A DNA stretch of 64,000 bases from Actinokineospora diospyrosa (lineage in GTDB: Bacteria > Actinomycetota > Actinomycetes > Mycobacteriales > Pseudonocardiaceae), in assembly GCF_024171925.1 (NCBI RefSeq), contig NZ_JAMTCO010000011.1:62001-126000 (forward strand), read 5' to 3'. The position numbers were made by a program, and so were the translations under genes. Shown piece after piece: positions 45,785-53,953 of this stretch (within the stretch, counting starts at the first letter, position 1; each line of letters opens with the position of its first letter). The notes under the pieces were generated by a model. That model made no database searches. It saw only the letters and a list, made by a program, of their open reading frames with translations, and was not told the DNA's origin.

Positions 45785-46827
45785 CCAGGGACATGCGAGT
45801 AGTCATCGCCGCCGTGGCGGCGGTGATGGTGCCATTCGTGGTCGGCGCGATCTTCAAGTGGGACGGCTGGATCACCGCCGTGGTCATCGCCGTGCTGCTC
45901 GGCGCGGTCGCGGTGGTGGCGCCGCAGGTCTCCCCCACGGCCGCCCGGCTGCGCGGCCGCCCACTCGGGGACCGGCGGTTCCCGGAACCGGTCGTCGTGC
46001 CCCCACCCGCCCCGGCTCCCCCGCCGCCGGGGGCGCGCACGCTGACCTCGGTGCGGCTGCCGAGCGCGATCGAGGACATCCCGTTCACCCTCACCTGCAC
46101 CGTGCGCTGGTACCCGCGGGGGCAGGGACACCCGGACCCCGGCGCGCTCGCGGTCCAGTCGGTGATCAGCCGGGCCCGGCAGCTGACCCACCTGCACCAC
46201 CCGCAGGACAGCGGCGCGGTCCACGCCCTGGCCGCGGAGCTCAGCACCCCCGGCACCGACAGCGGGAACGCGGTGCAGGCCTGGGCGACCGAGGTGAACC
46301 TGACCGTCGGTGAGGAGCACGACTCCTACCTGCGGAACCGGCTGCGGCTGGGCAGGCAGCGGCAACTCGCCCAACTGGAGATCGACAACGAGCGGTTCCT
46401 CCGCGGCTACCTGACCGAAGAGGTGCTCACCAGCGCCGGGAGCACCGTGGTGTGGTGGCTGGCGAAGGACTCGACCAAGGTCCGGGAGACCGTCGACCTG
46501 ATCGGCCCACTCGCCCAGCTGTCGGCAGCGGCCAACGACCGGGAGGTCGACCGGGCGTTCCGGGCGCTGGTCCCCGGCAGCACCTGGTCGGACAACGGCC
46601 ACAGCCTGTTCGTCGTCGACAGCCCCACCACCAACGGGCAAGACGCGCCGGACCTGCTCCCCGACCCGGATGACGACAACCACGCGCTGTTCGGCCGCGA
46701 CCTGGTGATCTTGCTGGACCGGCACGGCCACAGCGACCTGGCAGCCAAGGCCAGGCAGCGGTACGGGGTGGACGACTGGTCGGCCGCCGGTGCGGAACCC
46801 GTGGAACAACCGGGGCCGGAGGACTAG
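45781..46827 (+). CDS. Two-TM membrane protein, third gene of the NLR-like operon
   Basis: 348 residues. Two hydrophobic helices at about 7-25 and 30-47 (VVIAAVAAVMVPFVVGAIF, ITAVVIAVLLGAVAVVA) form a hairpin, then a Pro-rich linker (VVVPPPAPAPPPPG) and a soluble domain. The domain contains FTLTCTVRWYPRG and a helical region, and may be stomatin/SPFH-like, but no firm family is seen. ATG overlaps the NTPase stop (ATGA) with GGAAGGACAAGG upstream. It could be the membrane-acting effector or a membrane anchor for the complex (inference). Its end overlaps the convergent sunset gene by four bases. Confidence 0.7.
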   Translation: MTRDMRVVIAAVAAVMVPFVVGAIFKWDGWITAVVIAVLLGAVAVVAPQVSPTAARLRGRPLGDRRFPEPVVVPPPAPAPPPPGARTLTSVRLPSAIEDIPFTLTCTVRWYPRGQGHPDPGALAVQSVISRARQLTHLHHPQDSGAVHALAAELSTPGTDSGNAVQAWATEVNLTVGEEHDSYLRNRLRLGRQRQLAQLEIDNERFLRGYLTEEVLTSAGSTVVWWLAKDSTKVRETVDLIGPLAQLSAAANDREVDRAFRALVPGSTWSDNGHSLFVVDSPTTNGQDAPDLLPDPDDDNHALFGRDLVILLDRHGHSDLAAKARQRYGVDDWSAAGAEPVEQPGPED

Positions 46828-47210
46828 GGCTCGCTGGTTTCCTCGGCGTTCCAGGGGGTGAAGCCCGCGCGTTCGGCGTCGGCGGGGGTGCGGAACCAGA
46901 CGGTGGCGGTGGTGGTGGGGTAGGCGGGGGATTCGGTGGTGTGGAAGATGCCGTGGTTGCCTTTGACGGTGAAGTCGGTGGAGGGGGCTAGGCCGTCGGG
47001 GCCCGCGGGGGCGGCTGGGCCCTCGAACGCGTTGTCGAGGGTGCCGGAGACGCCGGTGTACTCGTCGTCGCGGGTTTGGAGGGGGATGCGGACGGCGGGG
47101 GTGGGGAGGACCCAGGGGGGTTGGGGGGTCAGTTTGCGGGCCAGGTAGGCCCAGGTGAGGACCACCCCCGCCAGGAACGACAGCACGCACCACAGAACCG
47201 GTCGCCTCAC
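46824..47210 (-). CDS. Membrane-anchored sunset-domain protein
   Basis: 128 residues. One N-terminal TM helix (VLWCVLSFLAGVVLTWAYLA), a Pro/Thr linker and a C-terminal sunset-type domain (TDFTVKGNHGIFHTTESPAYPTTTATVWFRTPADAERAGFTPW), with the hallmark G-N and WFRTPADAERAGF. Sunset domains occur in actinobacterial envelope proteins of unknown biochemical role. A longer relative is encoded 150 bases upstream on the same strand. Confidence 0.75.
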   Translation of the reverse strand: MRRPVLWCVLSFLAGVVLTWAYLARKLTPQPPWVLPTPAVRIPLQTRDDEYTGVSGTLDNAFEGPAAPAGPDGLAPSTDFTVKGNHGIFHTTESPAYPTTTATVWFRTPADAERAGFTPWNAEETSEP

Positions 47211-47357
47211 CGGATGCCTCCTCGCGCCGCCGTCTGACCGTCACCGGGGTTCAACAGTGTCCGTAACCAGAGATCCCTTGTATCACTCTGGGTGGACAGC
47301 TGCCACCTAGGCGCGGCCGGACGGTGCGGGTACCCGGCACCATCGAGTGACGCCTGG

Positions 47358-49460
47358 TCAGGCGAGCGGGCGGAAACCAACCCGCTCGGCGTCGGCGACC
47401 GAGCGGAACCAGACCTCGGCGACCGTGCGGTCGAACTTGGCCGACTCCGGGGCGCAGTAGCGCAGCGCGGTGACGCTGGCCTTGATCGTGTACTCGCTCG
47501 ACGGGGACCGGCCGCCGGGCAGCGGCATGGCCGAGCCGGGGCCGAACGGGCCGGGGGGCACGAACGGGTCGATCCCGGTCGGGGCCTGCTGCAGCGTGCG
47601 GGCGCCGCGCAGCCGGTTCGGCGGGGGCGGCGGCGCGGGCTTGGCCGCTTCCGACAGGTCCGCGGGCAGGATCGGCTCGAACAGGGAGCGCTCGCGGTCC
47701 GGCGTGGTCTGCAGCACCGGGGCGGGCTCCGGGACCACCGGGGCCGGAACCGGGGCGGTGGCGGTCTGCACGCCGAAGGGGATTCGGTTCTGCGGCTTCG
47801 ACGGGATCCGCTTCGGCAACAAGCTCGAGTTCCTTTCCGGCGGCGCCTGCCCGTAAGCCGGGGTGGGCTCTATCGGCTGCTGGAACCCCGGCTGTTCGGT
47901 CACCGCCGTCCGCGAAGGCTCGAGATCGGCGTACCCGACGGCGTTCTCCACGGCCGCGTGGGCGGGCTGGCGTTGTGGCTCGACATCTGGCTCGACGACG
48001 ACCGGGTCGACCTCGACCGGCTCGTCGCGCACCACCGGGACGAACTGGGTGGCGTCTACCTGCAGCAGTGCTGGTTCCTCGACCGGCCGCTCGTCGGCGT
48101 AGCGCTCCTCGGCGCGGACGGGGTCCTGGTAGCGGTCCTCGGGGTCGGCGAGGTCGCCGCGGGCGGCGTGGTCGCCGTAGCGGGCGACCTGCTCGGGGTC
48201 GAGGTACCCGGTGCGGTCGTAGTCCGGCTCGCCGTCGAGGTCGTCGACCAGCGCGGCGTCGTCGTCGGCCCGGGCGCTCGCGCGGGCCGGGACCTCGTCG
48301 GCGTACTCGGCGGGGTCGGTGTACTCGGTGCGCTCGTCCGCGTGGTCGGCGCGCTCGGCGTCCGCGTAGCCGACCCGATCGGCGTCGGCGTAGTCAGCTC
48401 GGTCGGCGTCGGCGTACTCGGCGCGGTCGGCGTCCGCGTGCGGCAGGTCCGCGTCGCCGTCGACCTTGCCCTCGGCGTCGATGCGGCGGATCAGCTCGGC
48501 CGGGATCGGCGTGGTGTGCTGGGTGAAGATCGTGCCGGTGTCGTCGGCGCGCTCGTACTCGTCGGCGCGTTCGTCGTCGCTGTAGTCGCCCTGGTAGCCG
48601 GGCTCCCCGGACTCCCCCGCCTCGTCCCGGTACTCGGCGGGGCGCCCGGCGGTGTCCTCGGTCTCGTCGAGGTCGTCGATCAGGCGGTCACCGGCGGCGC
48701 GGTCGCGGTCGCCGAACCAGTCGCGGTCGGGGTCGGCCTCGGCGCCCTCGCGCTGCTCGTCGCGGTAGTCCTCGCCGGGCTCGACGGCGGGCGGGATGTA
48801 CTGGGTCAGCTCCGCGGCGGACACGGGCTCCGGCTCGCGCTCCCAGTCCGGCGCGCCCACCTCGTCCCGCCGGTCCAGCTCGCCGTGCTCGTCGGGGTGC
48901 TCGACCCGGTCGTCGTCCGCCCCGGCGCGCAGGTCGTCATCGCGGCGGTCGTGCTCATCGCGGTCGTCGTGATCGCTGTGGTCAGCACGGTCGTCACGGT
49001 CATCGCGACGGTCGTGGTCACCGTGGTCAAGTTGGTCACCGTGCTCAAGCAGGTCAGCCCGGTCGCCGTGCTCGTCGTGCTCACCGTGCTCGTGCCGGTC
49101 GTCGTGATCGTGCCGGTCGTCGTGATCGTGGCGCTGGTCGGGCGCGGGCAGCGCGCGCAGACCGTCCTCGTCATCGTCGGACAGGGTGAGCAGGCCGCGG
49201 CGGATCGACTCCTCGCCCGGCTTGGTGGGCCGCTGCTGCGCGTAGCCGCGGTCCTCGGCGAAACCGGGTACCAGCGCGGAGGCCGTGTAGCCGCTGTCCT
49301 CGGCGGCGAGCCGGGACTCGCGCTTGCGCACCGCGGCGAGCCGGTCCTGCAGCTCGGTGGCGCGCTTGCGGGCGGGCAGGGCGAGCAGGAGCCAGCACAG
49401 TGCCGCACCGACCAGGAAACCGGCGAGGCTGTAGACCCACACCTGCCCGAAGAACGGCAT
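47358..49460 (-). CDS. Large sunset-domain membrane protein with charged repeats
   Basis: 700 residues. One TM helix (VWVYSLAGFLVGAALCWLLLALP) is followed by a short coiled-coil, then long low-complexity segments: a His/Asp/Arg-rich tract (about 108-178, HDHDDRHDHDDRHEHGEHDE) and YADADRA-type repeats (about 340-380). A Pro-rich stretch leads to a C-terminal sunset-like domain (YTIKASVTALRYCAPESAKFD then VAEVWFRSVADAERVGFRPLA) in which the usual GN is lost. The His/Asp tract could bind metal. The opposite strand has a long ORF that is only a shadow of this composition. Confidence 0.82.
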   Translation of the reverse strand: MPFFGQVWVYSLAGFLVGAALCWLLLALPARKRATELQDRLAAVRKRESRLAAEDSGYTASALVPGFAEDRGYAQQRPTKPGEESIRRGLLTLSDDDEDGLRALPAPDQRHDHDDRHDHDDRHEHGEHDEHGDRADLLEHGDQLDHGDHDRRDDRDDRADHSDHDDRDEHDRRDDDLRAGADDDRVEHPDEHGELDRRDEVGAPDWEREPEPVSAAELTQYIPPAVEPGEDYRDEQREGAEADPDRDWFGDRDRAAGDRLIDDLDETEDTAGRPAEYRDEAGESGEPGYQGDYSDDERADEYERADDTGTIFTQHTTPIPAELIRRIDAEGKVDGDADLPHADADRAEYADADRADYADADRVGYADAERADHADERTEYTDPAEYADEVPARASARADDDAALVDDLDGEPDYDRTGYLDPEQVARYGDHAARGDLADPEDRYQDPVRAEERYADERPVEEPALLQVDATQFVPVVRDEPVEVDPVVVEPDVEPQRQPAHAAVENAVGYADLEPSRTAVTEQPGFQQPIEPTPAYGQAPPERNSSLLPKRIPSKPQNRIPFGVQTATAPVPAPVVPEPAPVLQTTPDRERSLFEPILPADLSEAAKPAPPPPPNRLRGARTLQQAPTGIDPFVPPGPFGPGSAMPLPGGRSPSSEYTIKASVTALRYCAPESAKFDRTVAEVWFRSVADAERVGFRPLA
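48321..48437. repeat. 24-bp tandem repeat coding YADADRA units
   Basis: Four copies of a 24-base unit starting at 48342, 48366, 48390 and 48414, plus one shortened copy before them, inside the 700-residue sunset protein. They encode the 8-residue repeat R-A-E/D-Y-A-D-A-D/E. Confidence 0.85.
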
Positions 49461-49606
49461 CGCCGAAGTCTCCCTCCCGGTCGCGTCACGGTCGACGCGG
49501 CAAACGGTTGCTCAAGCCTAGGGGAGGTTACTGCGACGCGTCGGACCACCGGCGGCATGCCGCGCAATTAGCCGCTACGTCACAGTTCGGTACCCAGAAC
49601 TATGCC

Positions 49607-50614
49607 TCATCGGGTTCGGGCGACTACATAACGTGTCAGTAGCTCGAGCGCGTCGCGGGCCGCGCACCCGGGTAGCGCAGTGAGTTCGGCGTAAGCGCGG
49701 TCGGCGTAGGACTCCAGCGTCTGCCGGGCGCGGTCTAGACCAGCCGAGCGGCGCAGCAGGCCCAGCGCCTCGTCGACCTCCGCGTCGTCGGTGATCGGCC
49801 CGGCCAGCAGCTGGGTCAGCCTCGGCTCGGTGCCGTCGGCCAGCGCGTAGAGCATCGGCAGCGTGCGCACGCCCTCGCGCAGGTCGGTCCCGGGCGTCTT
49901 GCCGGACTCGGTGGCGGGCGAGGCGATGTCGATGACGTCGTCGGAGATCTGGAACGCGGCGCCGATGATGTCGCCGAAGCGGCACAGCGCGTGCACCTCG
50001 GCAGGCGAGGCACCGGAGAACATGGCGCCGTAGCGGCCGGAGGTGGCGATCAGCGAGCCGGTCTTCTGCGCGATCACCGACAGGTAGTGCTCGATCGGGT
50101 CCGCGTCGCCGGGGCCGACGGTCTCGCGCAGCTGCCCGGTGACCAGCTCGCGCATGGTCTCGGCGATCACCCTGGTCGCGTCGGAACCCAGGTCGGCGAC
50201 CAGCATCGAGGCGTGCGCGAACAGGAAGTCGCCGGTCAGGATGGCCACCGAGTTGTTCCACCGGGCGTTGGCGCTCGCGTCGCCGCGGCGCATGGTGGCC
50301 TCGTCCATCACGTCGTCGTGGTACAGCGTGGCCAGGTGCACCAACTCGACCGCGGCCGCTGCGGCGATCACGCTGTCCGTGCCGCCCGCGTTGAACTGCG
50401 CCGACAGCAGCGTGAACAGCGGCCGGAACCGCTTGCCGCCCGCCTTCACCAGGTGCAGCGCCGCCTCGTCGACGAACTCGAAGTCGCTGTGCACGACCTG
50501 GCGCAGCAGCGACTCGACCTTGGCCAGCCCGTCGGTCACGGCACCGACGAGCACCGGGTCGGCGGCGTCGAGCCCCAGGAACGCGGGGATGCCGGAGTTC
50601 TCGGTGGTGGTCAC
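49607..50614 (-). CDS. Polyprenyl (all-trans) diphosphate synthase
   Basis: 335-residue E-type prenyltransferase. FARM and SARM motifs are intact: LYHDDVMDEATMRRG and ISDDVIDIASP, with GGKRFRP and LTGDFLFAHAS. Such enzymes make the menaquinone side chain (hepta- to nonaprenyl diphosphate) and lie next to nuo or men genes in many actinobacteria. Residues before the first DDxxD are Ala-rich and small, which favours a long-chain product, but chain length cannot be fixed from sequence. Start 50614. Confidence 0.93.
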   Translation of the reverse strand: MTTTENSGIPAFLGLDAADPVLVGAVTDGLAKVESLLRQVVHSDFEFVDEAALHLVKAGGKRFRPLFTLLSAQFNAGGTDSVIAAAAAVELVHLATLYHDDVMDEATMRRGDASANARWNNSVAILTGDFLFAHASMLVADLGSDATRVIAETMRELVTGQLRETVGPGDADPIEHYLSVIAQKTGSLIATSGRYGAMFSGASPAEVHALCRFGDIIGAAFQISDDVIDIASPATESGKTPGTDLREGVRTLPMLYALADGTEPRLTQLLAGPITDDAEVDEALGLLRRSAGLDRARQTLESYADRAYAELTALPGCAARDALELLTRYVVARTR

Positions 50615-50694
50615 GGCGGCGGCACTCCTGATCAGCTGTGGCTGTGGAATGCCGAGCCTACTTGGCGTTCAGGTCCAACCCCCGTGGATGTCTT

Positions 50695-50728
50695 GAAGGC
50701 CACCCCCGCGTGGGCGGGGATGGCCTCC
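50695..50728 (-). terminator. Terminator of the nuo operon
   Basis: Stem GGAGGCCATCCCCGCC on the minus strand pairing with GCGGGGGTGGCCTTC around CAC, 23 bases after the nuoN stop. Confidence 0.85.
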
Positions 50729-50750
50729 AAGGGACACAAGTGATCTTGGG

Positions 50751-52328
50751 TTACCGGATGGCGAACACACCGCTGGAAGCCCAGTCCAGCGCGAACGCGG
50801 GCGCGACGCCCAGCAGCAGCGTCACGATCACGCCGAGGGTGATCGCGGCCGTGGTGAACGCCCCCGGCACGGTGACCGTGGGACCGTCCGCGGCGGGCTC
50901 GCTGAAGTACATCAGCACGATCACCCGCAGGTAGAAGAACGCCGCGACCGCCGAGGCGATCAGCGCGACCACGACCAGCGGCGCCATGCCGTCGGCGAGC
51001 GCGGCCTCGAACACCACGAACTTGCCGACGAACCCGCTGGTGAGCGGGATCCCCGCGAGCGCGAGCAGCAGGAAGGTGAACACCCCGGCCAGCAGCGGCG
51101 AGCGCTTGGCCAGCCCGGCCCACTGCGACAGGTGCGTCGCCTCACCGGAGGAGTCGCGGACCAGGCTGATCACGCCGAAGGTGGCGATCGTGGTGAAGCC
51201 GTAGGTCAGCAGGTAGAACAGGGTGCCGGACAGGCCCTTCTCGGTCAGCGCGATGGAGCCGATGAGCAGGAAGCCCGCGTGCGCGACCGAGGAGTAGGCG
51301 ATCATCCGCTTGACGTCGGTCTGCGTCAGCCCGAGCACGGCGCCGATGACCATGGAGACGATCGCGACGCCCCAGAGCACCCCGCGCCACTCCCACTGGG
51401 TCGACTCCAGCGCGACCTGCAGCACGCGCAGGATCCCGCCGAACGCGGCGACCTTGGTGCAGGCGGCCATGAACGCGGTGACCGGGGTCGGCGCGCCCTG
51501 GTAGACGTCCGGGGTCCAGGTGTGGAACGGACCGACGGCCGCCTTGAACAGCAGGCCGACCACCAGCAGGCCCATGCCCGCGAACAGCAGCGTGTCGGAG
51601 CGGTCGCTACCGGCGGCGGCCTCGGCGATGTCGGCGAGGCGCACCGAACCCGCGTAGCCGTAGAGCAGCGCCACGCCGTAGAGGAAGAACGCCGAGGCGA
51701 ACGCGCCGAGCAGGAAGTACTTGACCGCGGCCTCCTGCGAGAGCAGGCGGCGACGGCGGGCGAGGCCGCACATCAGGTACAGCGGCAGCGACAGCACTTC
51801 CAGCGCCACGAACATGGTCAGCAGGTCGTTGGCCGCGCAGAAGACCATCATGCCGCCGAGCGCGAACAGCGTCAGCGGGAAGACCTCGGTCTGCATCCCG
51901 GTCGAGGCGACCTGCGCGCGGTCCTGGATGGTGCCCGGCCGGATCGCCGCGCTGGCCACGAACGCGCCGCCCGGCTCGACCGAGCGGTCGGCGATCAGCA
52001 GCACCGCGCCGAGGGAGAGCGCCAGCAGCGTCCCCCACAGGAACAGCGCGGGCCGGTCGACGGCCAGCGTGCCGAACATCGCGGTCTCCCCCGCGGCTGG
52101 CGCGTCGGAGACGTAGGTGACCAGCTTGACCCCGGCGGCCGCGATGGTCAGCAGCGCCAGGGTGACCTGGGCGGGCCAGCGCAGGTGCTTGGGCAGCAGC
52201 GCCTCGAACAGCACGCTGAGGCACGCCGCGCCGAGCACGATCAGGATCGGCCAGATCGCCGACACCGGGGGCGCCTCGACCTTGGGCGGCGCTGGCTGCT
52301 CCTGTGCGAGCAGGAGCACGGAAGACAT
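50751..52328 (-). CDS. nuoN: NADH-quinone oxidoreductase subunit N
   Basis: 525-residue antiporter-like membrane subunit of complex I, last gene of the operon. The start MSSVLLLAQEQPAPP at 52328 shares one base with the nuoM stop; the frame extending upstream lies in nuoM. About 14 TM helices. Proton-channel residues visible: Glu in LEVLSLPLYL, Lys in LLFKAAVGPFHTWTPDVYQGAPTPVTAF. Essential half-channel for proton pumping. Confidence 0.96.
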   Translation of the reverse strand: MSSVLLLAQEQPAPPKVEAPPVSAIWPILIVLGAACLSVLFEALLPKHLRWPAQVTLALLTIAAAGVKLVTYVSDAPAAGETAMFGTLAVDRPALFLWGTLLALSLGAVLLIADRSVEPGGAFVASAAIRPGTIQDRAQVASTGMQTEVFPLTLFALGGMMVFCAANDLLTMFVALEVLSLPLYLMCGLARRRRLLSQEAAVKYFLLGAFASAFFLYGVALLYGYAGSVRLADIAEAAAGSDRSDTLLFAGMGLLVVGLLFKAAVGPFHTWTPDVYQGAPTPVTAFMAACTKVAAFGGILRVLQVALESTQWEWRGVLWGVAIVSMVIGAVLGLTQTDVKRMIAYSSVAHAGFLLIGSIALTEKGLSGTLFYLLTYGFTTIATFGVISLVRDSSGEATHLSQWAGLAKRSPLLAGVFTFLLLALAGIPLTSGFVGKFVVFEAALADGMAPLVVVALIASAVAAFFYLRVIVLMYFSEPAADGPTVTVPGAFTTAAITLGVIVTLLLGVAPAFALDWASSGVFAIR

Positions 52329-53953
52329 CAGCGACACTGCGACTGCCTCTCTCCGGACTGGGCCGACGGCGCCGACTGGACCGGGTCGACCAGGGCCGCC
52401 TGGCACATCGTGGCGTCAACGGTCGGGGTCACGACGTCGAGCACGGGCTTCGGGTAGAGCCCGAGGCCGACGATCAGCAGGACAAGCGGTGCCAGCACCA
52501 GCTTCTCCCGCCCGTTGAGGTCGGCGATCGCCCGCTTGGCGCCGATCTCGGGGTCGATCATGGTTCCCGGACCGCCAGCGGCCCCGACCAGCGCGTCACC
52601 GCGCAGCGGGCCCTGCATGATCCGCTGGTAGAGCCACAGCACGTAGAGCGCGGCGAGCACCATGCCGACGGTGGCGATGATCGTGTACACCGGGGCGTTG
52701 GGGAACGAGCCGATCAGCACCAGGAACTCGCTGATGAAGGAGTTCGTGCCGGGCAACGACATCGAGCTCAGGCCCGCGATCAGCAGCATGGCCGCCAGGA
52801 CCGGGGTCAGCTTGGCCATGCCGCCGTAGTCGGCGACCCGGGTGGAACCGCCGCGGGCGATCACCATGCCCACCACCAGGATCAGCATCCCGGTGGCGAT
52901 GCTGTGGTTGACCATGTAGGTCACCGAGCCGACCATCGACTGCGAGCTGAACGCGAAGATGCCCAGCGCGATGAAGCCGAAGTGGGCGATCGAGACGTAG
53001 GCCAGGAACCGCTTCATGTCCCGCTGGCCGGTGGCCAGCATGGACCCGTAGATCACGCCGACCACCGCCAGCACCAGCACCAGCGGCGCGAGTTCCTTGC
53101 TGGCCAACGGGAACATCGGCAGCAGGTAGCGCAGGAAGCCGAAGGTGCCGACCTTGTCCAGGATGCCGACCAGCAGCACCGCGACGCCGATCGGCGCCTC
53201 CGCGGTGGCGTCCGGCAACCAGGTGTGCAGCGGCACCAGCGGCGCCTTGACCGCGAAGGCGACGAAGAAGCCAAGGAACAGCCAGATCTGGGTCTCCAGC
53301 GGCGCCTTGCTCACCACCGAGGTCAGCTCGGACCAGTCGAAGGTGTTCTTGCCCAGTTCCTCGCCAGCCAGCACGTAGCAGCCGATGACCGAGGCCAGCA
53401 TGATCAGGCCGCCGAGGAACGAGTACAGGAAGAACTTGACCGCCGCGTACTGCCTGCGCGCCCCGCCGTAGGAGCCGATCAGGAAGTACATCGGGATCAG
53501 CATGATCTCGAACAGCACGTAGAACAGGAACACGTCGGTCGCGGCGAACACGCCGACGGTCAGCGCCTGCTCCAGCAGGATCAGCGCGAAGAAGCCGCCC
53601 TTGGTGCGGCCCTCGGGCACCTTGTCCGCCCAGCCCGCGCCGATCACCAGCGGCACCAGCAGCCCGATGACCGCGATCATCACCAGCGCGATGCCGTCGA
53701 CGGCGAAGGAGATGTGCACGCCGAAGGACGGGATCCAGTCCAGCGAGAAGCCCTGCTGGAGCCGGGCACCGCCGGGCTCGAACTGGATCCAGGCGACGAC
53801 GCCCAGGACGAACTCGACGAGGGAGAACGCCAGCGCCGCCAGCTTGGCGACGTGGTCGTTGCCGCGCAGCGCGACCACGACGGCGGCACCGACCAGCGGC
53901 AGCAGCAACAGCGCCGCCAGCAGCCAGTTCCCGGTCGAGGATGGGGTGATCAT
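52328..53953 (-). CDS. nuoM: NADH-quinone oxidoreductase subunit M
   Basis: 541 residues, about 14 TM helices. LFYVLFEIMLIPMYFLIGSYGG carries the conserved Glu of TM5, and AVKAPLVPLHTWLPDATAEAPIGV the TM7-8 Lys and His motif. The ATG at 53953 overlaps the nuoL stop (ATGA). Antiporter-like proton channel between NuoL and NuoN. Confidence 0.97.
   Translation of the reverse strand: MITPSSTGNWLLAALLLLPLVGAAVVVALRGNDHVAKLAALAFSLVEFVLGVVAWIQFEPGGARLQQGFSLDWIPSFGVHISFAVDGIALVMIAVIGLLVPLVIGAGWADKVPEGRTKGGFFALILLEQALTVGVFAATDVFLFYVLFEIMLIPMYFLIGSYGGARRQYAAVKFFLYSFLGGLIMLASVIGCYVLAGEELGKNTFDWSELTSVVSKAPLETQIWLFLGFFVAFAVKAPLVPLHTWLPDATAEAPIGVAVLLVGILDKVGTFGFLRYLLPMFPLASKELAPLVLVLAVVGVIYGSMLATGQRDMKRFLAYVSIAHFGFIALGIFAFSSQSMVGSVTYMVNHSIATGMLILVVGMVIARGGSTRVADYGGMAKLTPVLAAMLLIAGLSSMSLPGTNSFISEFLVLIGSFPNAPVYTIIATVGMVLAALYVLWLYQRIMQGPLRGDALVGAAGGPGTMIDPEIGAKRAIADLNGREKLVLAPLVLLIVGLGLYPKPVLDVVTPTVDATMCQAALVDPVQSAPSAQSGERQSQCR

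Noticed and set aside
43101-46827. Mobile element or prophage carrying the NLR-like operon
   Set aside because: No integrase, transposase, terminal repeats or tRNA-adjacent attachment site is visible near the operon, and GC content matches the flanks.
47292-49571. 759-codon ORF on the plus strand
   Set aside because: It is antisense to the 700-residue sunset protein. Its Val/Leu-rich repetitive product mirrors the Asp/Arg codons of the real gene, and it has no ribosome site or domain.
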